Assembly (NCBI GenBank): GCA_036625675.1
Contig: JAZKTH010000136.1
Span: 1 to 6,611, forward strand
Reading direction: 5' to 3'
From: Halalkaliarchaeum sp036625675
GTDB lineage: Archaea > Halobacteriota > Halobacteria > Halobacteriales > Haloferacaceae
Length of the DNA: 6,611 bases
Part shown: positions 5,317 to 6,611 of the stretch, piece by piece
How the letters are laid out: each line of letters starts with the position of its first letter
Numbering within the stretch: the first letter of the stretch is position 1
The notes under the pieces: model-generated
What the model saw: only the letters and a program-made list of their open reading frames with translations
What the model was told of the DNA's origin: nothing
Databases searched by the model: none
Position numbers and translations under genes: made by a program

Positions 5317-5707
5317 CTCCACGTCGACGACGGCCGACCCGGTGGTAAAGCGCGCGAACGACGTCGAGTACGGCGCAGTCGACGCCGCCGACGGGCTCCG
5401 GAAGGGCGTCCTGATCGACGCCTCCGACGGGGCACCGAACTTCGCGATCCGGCGATTCACACTCGCGCCGGGCGCGTCGGTTCCGAAACACACCAACGAG
5501 GTCGAGCACGAACAGTACGTCCTCGCGGGCGAGTACGTCGTCGGGATCGGCGAGGGGGACGACGCCGAAGAGCACCGCGTCACCCCCGGCGACGCGCTGT
5601 TGATCCCGTCGGGGACGGTCCACTGGTACCGCAACGACGGGGACGAGGAGGGGGCGTTCCTGTGTGCGGTGCCGAACGGCGACGACGCGATCGAACTGGT
5701 GGAGTAG
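5285..5707 (+). CDS. Small single-domain cupin protein
   Basis: This is a 140-residue cytosolic protein with one conserved cupin barrel, a fold that in many families holds a metal for dioxygenase, isomerase or sensor functions. Motif 1 is PGASVPKHTNEVEHEQYVLAGE (62-83), and motif 2 is PGDALLIPSGTVHWYRN (101-117). By comparison with four-His cupins of the TM1459 type, the expected ligands are positions 69, 71, 75 and 113; here they are His, Asn, His and His, so the second His is replaced. The reaction cannot be named. The acidic, Ser/Thr-rich first ~18 residues lie outside the fold. The GTG at 5285 is chosen because it fits the TATA box; GTG at 5297 or 5309 is possible. The stop codon directly abuts the SDR start, so the two are probably co-transcribed and translationally coupled. 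Confidence 0.88.
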   Translation: MSENVNEDVSDSTSTTADPVVKRANDVEYGAVDAADGLRKGVLIDASDGAPNFAIRRFTLAPGASVPKHTNEVEHEQYVLAGEYVVGIGEGDDAEEHRVTPGDALLIPSGTVHWYRNDGDEEGAFLCAVPNGDDAIELVE

Positions 5708-6611
5708 ATGCCCTGGAGCGCGGCGGACGTCCCCGACCAGAACGGCCGGCGGGTCGTCGTCACCGGAGCGAACAGCGGAATCGGGTTCGAGGCGGCGAAG
5801 GTCCTGGCCCGGAAGGGCGCACGGGTGGTGATGGCCTGTCGGAGCCGCGAGCGCGGCGAGGCCGCGGCCGGGGAGATCCGCGAGGGGGTTCCGGCGGACG
5901 CGACGCCCCCGGACCTCGCGGTCCGGCGGCTCGACCTCGCGGACCTCGAGTCGGTGCGGTCGTTCCCCGACCGGCTGGACGCCGAGGACCGCCCGGTCGA
6001 CGTGCTCGCGAACAACGCCGGGGTGATGGCGATCCCGCGCCGGGAGACCGAGGACGGGTTCGAGACCCAGTTCGGCGTCAACCACCTCGGCCACTTCGCG
6101 CTCACGGGGGTGCTGTTTCCCGACCTCGCGGGCGACGCCCGTGTGGTCACCGTCTCCAGCGGCGTCCACGAGCGCGGGAAGATCGACTTCGCGGACCTCC
6201 ACGGCGAGGAGTCGTACGACCGGTGGGGGGCGTACGCCCAGTCGAAGCTCGCGAACCTGCTTTTCGCCTACGAGCTGGACCGCCGGCTCGACGCGGCCGG
6301 CTCGAACGTGAAAAGCGTCGGCGTCCACCCCGGCTACGCCGACACCCGCCTGCAGATCCGCGGTCCCGAGATGAGCGGCTCGACGGTCCGGAAGGCGATG
6401 ATGCACGTCGCCAACGCCGTCTTCGCCCAGTCGGCCGCCGACGGCGCGTTGCCGACGCTGTACGCCGCGACCGCCCCCGACGTCGAGGGGGGAGAGTACT
6501 ACGGCCCCGGCGGACTCTTGAATATGCGCGGGCCGCCCGAACGGCAGCGGTCCTCGAACCGATCCTACGACAGGGAGACGGCGCGGCGGCTGTGGGAGGT
6601 GTCAGAGGAGT
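5708..6611 (+). CDS. Short-chain dehydrogenase/reductase, 3' end beyond window
   Basis: This NAD(P)-dependent oxidoreductase of the classical SDR Rossmann-fold family has 301 codons visible and no stop before the window ends. The cofactor motif TGANSGIG is at 19-26. Arg45 and Arg47 after the second strand (ACRSRERG) suggest NADPH preference. LDLADL (75-80) fits the adenine-ring site. NNAG is at 102-105 and Asn125 is in VNHLGHF. The catalytic Ser is in TVSSG (148-152, probably Ser151), with Tyr176 and Lys180 in YAQSK. HPGYADT (207-213) follows. The set matches the retinol dehydrogenase/WWOX-like SDRs common in haloarchaea, but the substrate is unknown. By family length only a few to about 15 residues are missing. 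The ATG starts on the base after the cupin TAG; GGTGGAG just before it is a weak ribosome-site candidate, and coupling to cupin translation is likely. Confidence 0.93.
   Translation, partial: MPWSAADVPDQNGRRVVVTGANSGIGFEAAKVLARKGARVVMACRSRERGEAAAGEIREGVPADATPPDLAVRRLDLADLESVRSFPDRLDAEDRPVDVLANNAGVMAIPRRETEDGFETQFGVNHLGHFALTGVLFPDLAGDARVVTVSSGVHERGKIDFADLHGEESYDRWGAYAQSKLANLLFAYELDRRLDAAGSNVKSVGVHPGYADTRLQIRGPEMSGSTVRKAMMHVANAVFAQSAADGALPTLYAATAPDVEGGEYYGPGGLLNMRGPPERQRSSNRSYDRETARRLWEVSEE

Noticed and set aside
3347..6406. 1019-codon open frame on the - strand across several genes
   Set aside because: It runs antisense or out of frame to the DUF1508, protease, cupin and SDR genes. Its Arg/Pro-rich composition is unlike a haloarchaeal protein, and all four overlapped genes have catalytic or domain motifs.

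Overview
The window looks like chromosomal DNA of a halophilic archaeon (class Halobacteria). Base composition is strongly GC-rich. The predicted proteins are rich in Asp and Glu, with Lys often replaced by Arg. Four of the five genes whose start lies in the window with an upstream intergenic region have a TATA-like box about 22-35 bp before the start codon, as expected for the leaderless transcripts common in this group. The genus cannot be fixed from the sequence alone.

Layout, left to right: (1) the 3' end of guaB (IMP dehydrogenase), + strand; (2) an eight-helix ZIP-like membrane protein, + strand, with altered metal-site motifs; (3) a standalone class I glutamine amidotransferase, - strand, convergent with (2), with a 19-bp tandem duplication over its stop codon; (4) a 139-bp divergent promoter region holding two palindromes; (5) a 558-residue protein, + strand, with four membrane helices, a heptad coiled coil and five DUF1508/YegP domains, two of them encoded by an identical 112-bp DNA block; (6) an M50 site-2-type membrane metalloprotease with two C-terminal CBS domains, - strand, convergent with (5); (7) a divergent promoter region with four TATA-like tracts about 25 bp apart, the first wrapped in an 8-bp inverted repeat; (8) a small cupin and a short-chain dehydrogenase/reductase, + strand, abutting with no gap and running off the window end.

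Only the cupin-SDR pair looks like an operon. The other genes are separately promoted and point in alternating directions, so no multi-gene pathway can be read from the window. The most unusual item is the membrane-anchored coiled-coil protein with five DUF1508 repeats. The most useful regulatory leads are the dyads that touch or surround TATA boxes at 2114-2132 and 5172-5196. No RNA genes, CRISPR arrays, insertion sequences or clear terminators were seen. No gene-free stretch exceeds 300 bases.
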